From positions 1,984,001 to 2,048,000 of the forward strand of contig NC_134286.1 of assembly GCF_949628215.1 (NCBI RefSeq): 64,000 bases of DNA, given 5' to 3'. Of the stretch, positions 60,801 to 64,000 are shown piece after piece (the first letter of the stretch is position 1; every line of letters starts with the position of its first letter). The DNA comes from Phalacrocorax aristotelis (Eukaryota; Chordata; Aves; Suliformes; Phalacrocoracidae). A program made the position numbers and the translations under genes. A model generated the notes under the pieces. The model was not told the DNA's origin. It did not search any database and saw nothing but the letters and a program-made list of their open reading frames with translations.

Positions 60801-62865
60801 CCCATCTGTGGGGAAACCCGGGAGCAGGCAGGGCAGAGGAGGTGCCCTGCCTGAACTCCACCCACACCTTGCCTGCACTCTGCCTGCACCCTGCCCGCAG
60901 GGCTGGCAGCCCGGGGGTCCCCGCCCTCCCTGGGAGCTCTCTCGCAGCAGGGGGCGCCCTTGCACCGTCCCTTGCACGGGCCTTGCACTGTCCCTTACAT
61001 GCGCCTTGCACGGTCCTTGCACTGTCCGTTGCATGCTCCTTGCATGCTCCTTGCACTGTCCCTTACATGCGCCTTGCACGGTCCTTGCACTGTCCGTTGC
61101 ATGCTCCTTGCATGCTCCTTGCACTGTCCCTTACATGCGCCTTGCACGGTCCTTGCACTGTCCGTTGCATGCTCCTTGCATGCTCCTTGCACTGTCCCTT
61201 ACATGCGCCTTGCACGGTCCTTGCACTGTCCGTTGCATGCTCCTTGCATGCTCCTTGCACTGTCCCTTACATGCGCCTTGCACGGTCCTTGCACTGTCCG
61301 TTGCATGCTCCTTGCATGCTCCTTGCACTGTCCCTTACATGCGCCTTGCACGGTCCTTGCACTGTCCGTTGCATGCTCCTTGCATGCTCCTTGCACTGTC
61401 CCTTACATGCGCCTTGCACGGTCCTTGCACTGTCCGTTGCATGCTCCTTGCATGCTCCTTGCACTGTCCCTTACATGCGCCTTGCACGGTCCTTGCACTG
61501 TCCGTTGCATGCTCCTTGCATGCTCCTTGCACTGTCCCTTACATGCGCCTTGCACGGTCCTTGCACTGTCCCTTACATGCGCCTTGCACGGTCCCTTGTA
61601 CTGTCCGTTGCATGCTCCTTGCATGCTCCTTGCACTGTCCCTTACATGCGCCTTGCACGGTCCTTGCACTGTCCCTTACATGCGCCTTGCACGGTCCCTT
61701 GTACTGTCCATTGCATGCTCCTTGCATGCTCCTTGCACTGTCCCTTACATGCTCCTTGCACAGTCCTTGCACTGTCCCTTACATGCGCCTTGCACAGTCC
61801 CACCAGGCATGGTCCCTTGTACTGTCCATTGCATGTTCCTTGCACTGTCCCTTGCAGGGTCCTTGCACTGTCCCTTACATGCTCCTTGCAGAGTCCCACC
61901 AGGCACGGTCCTCACACTGTCCATTGGATGGTCCCACCAGGCACGGTCCCTTGCATGGTCCTTGCACAGTCTTTGCATGGCCCTTGTACCTTGCATGGCC
62001 CTTGCATGGGTCCCACCAGACACGGTCCCTTGTGGGGGGTCCCTCGCAGGGTCCCCATCACCTGGGCGCTGCACGGGCAGGCAGTCCCACAGCACCGGTT
62101 GTCTGTTCCACCGCAGGCCTGTGCCCAGTGACACGCCGCGCCATCGGGTACCTGCTGTCCAAGAACGGCACTGGCAACGCGGTAGCCATCGTCATCGGCG
62201 GTGCAGCCGAGTCGCTCTCCTGCCGTCCAGGTGTCACCACGCTCATCCTGAAGAACCGCAAGGGATTTGTCCGCATGGCCCTGCAGCACGGGTGGGTCAT
62301 GGGCACCGCTGCCACCGCTGCTGTGGGGCTCCAGGGGTCCCAGCACCCCATCACCACTCACCATGTCCCCTCCACAGGGCCTACCTTGTCCCCTCCTTCT
62401 CCTTTGGGGAGAACGACCTCTTCCGTCAGGTGGTCTTTGAGGAGGGCAGCTGGATGAGGAGCATCCAGCAGCGCTTTCAGAAGATGATGGGCTTCGCTCC
62501 CTGTGTCTTCTACGGCCGGGGTCTCACCTCCGTCCAGTCCCGGGGCTTCCTCCCCTATGCCAGACCCATCACCACTGTTGGTAAGCGTTGCCCATCAGGA
62601 TGGAGGGGACCCCCAGAAGGTGGAGGGGCAGAGGAGGACACCCTGCAATGTCCCCAGTGAGCCAAGGGCATCCCTGAGCTGCCTGCCTGACCTTCCTCCC
62701 CTCCCGACAGTGGGAGAGCCACTGGCAGTGCCCAAGATCGAGGACCCAAGCTGCGAGACGGTGGACATGTACCACGAGATGTACGTCCGCTCCCTGCTCA
62801 AGCTCTTCAACGAGAACAAGACCAAATACGGGCTGTCGGAGACGGACGAGCTGCACATCCTCTGA
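57894..62865 (+). CDS. DGAT2L6: DGAT2-family acyltransferase (DGAT2L6/AWAT position)
   Basis: Membrane-bound ER enzymes of this family move an acyl chain from acyl-CoA to diacylglycerol, monoacylglycerol or fatty alcohol, making triacylglycerol or wax. Eight coding exons: 57894-57933, 59633-59761, 59839-59946, 60198-60268, 60371-60575, 62117-62291, 62378-62580, 62711-62865 (stop TGA); phases agree; 361 residues, the length of fish DGAT2. Exon 1 (GCCGCCATGA Kozak, MKTIIAACSQNLSG) is the counterpart of DGAT2 MKTLIAAYSGVLRG. Then the membrane hairpin (about 41-90, LSVLQWVLSFLLLG), YFP (112-114), catalytic HPHG (134-137), FPGIRPFLTTLAGNFRLPV, GGAAESL, KNRKGFV and PITTVVGEP. The sequence is DGAT2-like, but GAYLVPSFSFGENDLF resembles DGAT2L6. 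The symbol rests on the position next to IGBP1, as in human Xq13.1. Substrate (triglyceride or preen-gland wax) cannot be read from sequence. Confidence 0.9.
57934..59632 (+). other. DGAT2L6: Intron 1 of the DGAT2-like gene
   Basis: GTAAGA to CTCCTCGCAG. GC-rich 3' half with chance ORFs that run into exon 2; these are not coding, because the exon 2 reading matches DGAT2 only from the GCAG acceptor on. Nothing else recognised. Confidence 0.8.
60576..62116 (+). other. DGAT2L6: Intron 5 of the DGAT2-like gene
   Basis: GTGAGG to CCACCGCAG. Roughly two thirds of it is the minisatellite described separately. Confidence 0.9.
60950..62060 (+). repeat. 68-bp minisatellite with degenerate tail
   Basis: The marker CTTACATGCG recurs at 60994, 61062, 61130, 61198, 61266, 61334, 61402, 61470 and 61538, that is eight near-identical 68-base units. 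Shorter (34-base) and variant units follow to about 61800, with increasingly diverged copies to about 62060. Each unit is itself built of about four 17-base sub-units of the form CCTTGCACTGTCCNTTR. Because 68 is not a multiple of three and the unit has no stop, all three forward frames stay open. Confidence 0.95.
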
Positions 62866-64000
62866 GTGCGCCAGTGCCGGCGGCCAGATCCTGGCTCACA
62901 AGGGCAGCGGGCTCTTGTGGGTGGGGATTTCAGCCGGCCCGGCACGAGGAACACACGGGGGACGGTCCCCACTCCAGCCCTCTGCTCCTCCAGCAGAAAA
63001 ACCTGTGCGGGAGGTGGGAGGAGAGGAGGAAGTGAGGGGAAGGGGAGATTGGGAAAGGGTTCCCCTTGAAAGGGGTTTGGAGGAGCTGTGGGTGACACAG
63101 CCATCCCCTGAGGACGTGGGGCTGTTGTGGGAGGGCCAGCGATGGCCAGGGTCCCCACAAAATAGCCAGGACACCGCGAGCTGAGGGAGGGGGCATCATG
63201 GGAGGAGGGAACGAGATGGGATTTTTTGGGGTGGCATCCCCATGGTGAGTGGGACCAGGCTGGGGAGACATCCCCCTCTGGGGTGGAGGGGGGACACTCC
63301 CAGACTTGGGCACCCATGGAAGTGGCCTCAGCTGGGACCGTGTGGCCCTGGGCAAGGGGCAGGTGCTGGTCTGGCCCCAGATGAGCCTTTTCTGTCGCCT
63401 CTGTACCCAATACAGATTTCCAACCCGCCCTGTTGCTGCCTGTGCGTGCTGGGGGGGGCAGGATCAGCGGCACCGCAGCCATACCCCTGCACTCCCCGTG
63501 TGGGTGCGCCCGCCACCCACCCGTGCCCCCTCCCTGGCAGCCCCATCTCCAGGGCTGTGGCTGTGCTTTGCGGGCACCCTTGCAGTGCTCAGGTGCAACG
63601 AAGCAGTTCCCATGTCCACCTGGGTCACGTTGGATGTAATGGGAGGTGAGGGGCAGCAGCTGCTCTTACTGGGTTAATTGGGCTCAGGAGGGAGGTCTCC
63701 TCTCTGTCTGCTTTGGGCTCAGCGGTGAGGGAGGGGGGCTCTCTGGGTACCACTGTCTGGTGGGATGGGAATGCCGGGCTGGGATGTGGCATCCCTGGGG
63801 CCCTCTCCCTCTCCGGCTGACCTGGGCAGCTCCTGGTGGGATGTGGCTGCGTGCGGTCGGTGCCATGCCTTGGGGGGGGTGACACCCCGAAGATGCTATG
63901 GGCATCTCTTCCCTAGGCATGTGCTGGTAGGACTCATGGGGGGGCAATAGGGGGCAGCCCCTCACCGGTGTCCCCATGCTGGGGAGAGCCCTGACCCATC
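62866..64000 (+). other. Downstream of the DGAT2-like gene, to window end
   Basis: Presumably begins with its 3' UTR. No AATAAA found. The only near match is AATACA at about 63409, a weak variant signal. GC-rich, with chance ORFs on both strands and no recognisable next gene. Confidence 0.5.

Noticed and set aside
60676-62660. Three overlapping + strand ORFs of 483 to 593 codons, rich in Cys, Leu and His, and matching antisense 65-codon ORFs
   Set aside because: They are translations of the 68-bp minisatellite in different frames inside an intron of the DGAT2-like gene. Repetition without stops, not coding selection, explains their length.

Overview
This window looks like a piece of a bird chromosome. 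Five protein-coding genes, all on the + strand and split into small exons with GT-AG introns, are packed into 64 kb with little recognisable interspersed repeat. One of them (WNT11B) is a Wnt gene that therian mammals have lost and birds, frogs and fish keep. I cannot name the species; a non-avian reptile is not formally excluded, but the compactness favours a bird.

Layout. (1) 1-21.4 kb: the 3' part of EDA (ectodysplasin A), exons 3 to 8 in human numbering, with a long 3' UTR; exons 1 and 2 are not found and should lie upstream of the window. (2) 23.9-27.2 kb: a two-exon gene for a leucine-rich-repeat membrane protein of the LRRC32 (GARP) / NRROS (LRRC33) family, with a TATA promoter. (3) 38.7-42.9 kb: WNT11B, five coding exons, with a TATA promoter. 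(4) 49.4-55.9 kb: IGBP1 (alpha4, a PP2A-binding protein), six exons, with a CpG-rich promoter. (5) 57.9-62.9 kb: a DGAT2-family acyltransferase of the DGAT2L6/AWAT position, eight coding exons including a 40-base first coding exon, and a long 68-bp minisatellite in intron 5. The 27.2-38.7 kb and 42.9-49.3 kb stretches are gene-free as far as I can see.

What ties the window together is its ancestry. Human Xq13.1 carries EDA, IGBP1, DGAT2L6 and AWAT1/2 as neighbours, while human 11q13.5 carries LRRC32, WNT11, DGAT2 and MOGAT2 as neighbours. Here an EDA/IGBP1 segment still contains an LRRC32-like gene, a WNT11-like gene and a DGAT2-like gene. It therefore reads as the fuller sister copy of the 11q13.5 block from early vertebrate genome duplication, from which mammals lost the LRRC32-like and WNT11B genes.

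Three of the gene products act outside the cell or at its surface (EDA in skin-appendage placodes, an LRRC32-like candidate TGF-beta presenter, WNT11B in non-canonical Wnt signalling). IGBP1 is a cytosolic phosphatase chaperone and the DGAT2-like enzyme makes neutral lipid in the ER. I see no operon-like or functional coupling; the linkage is historical. No RNA genes, CRISPR arrays, or endogenous retrovirus or LTR elements were recognised.
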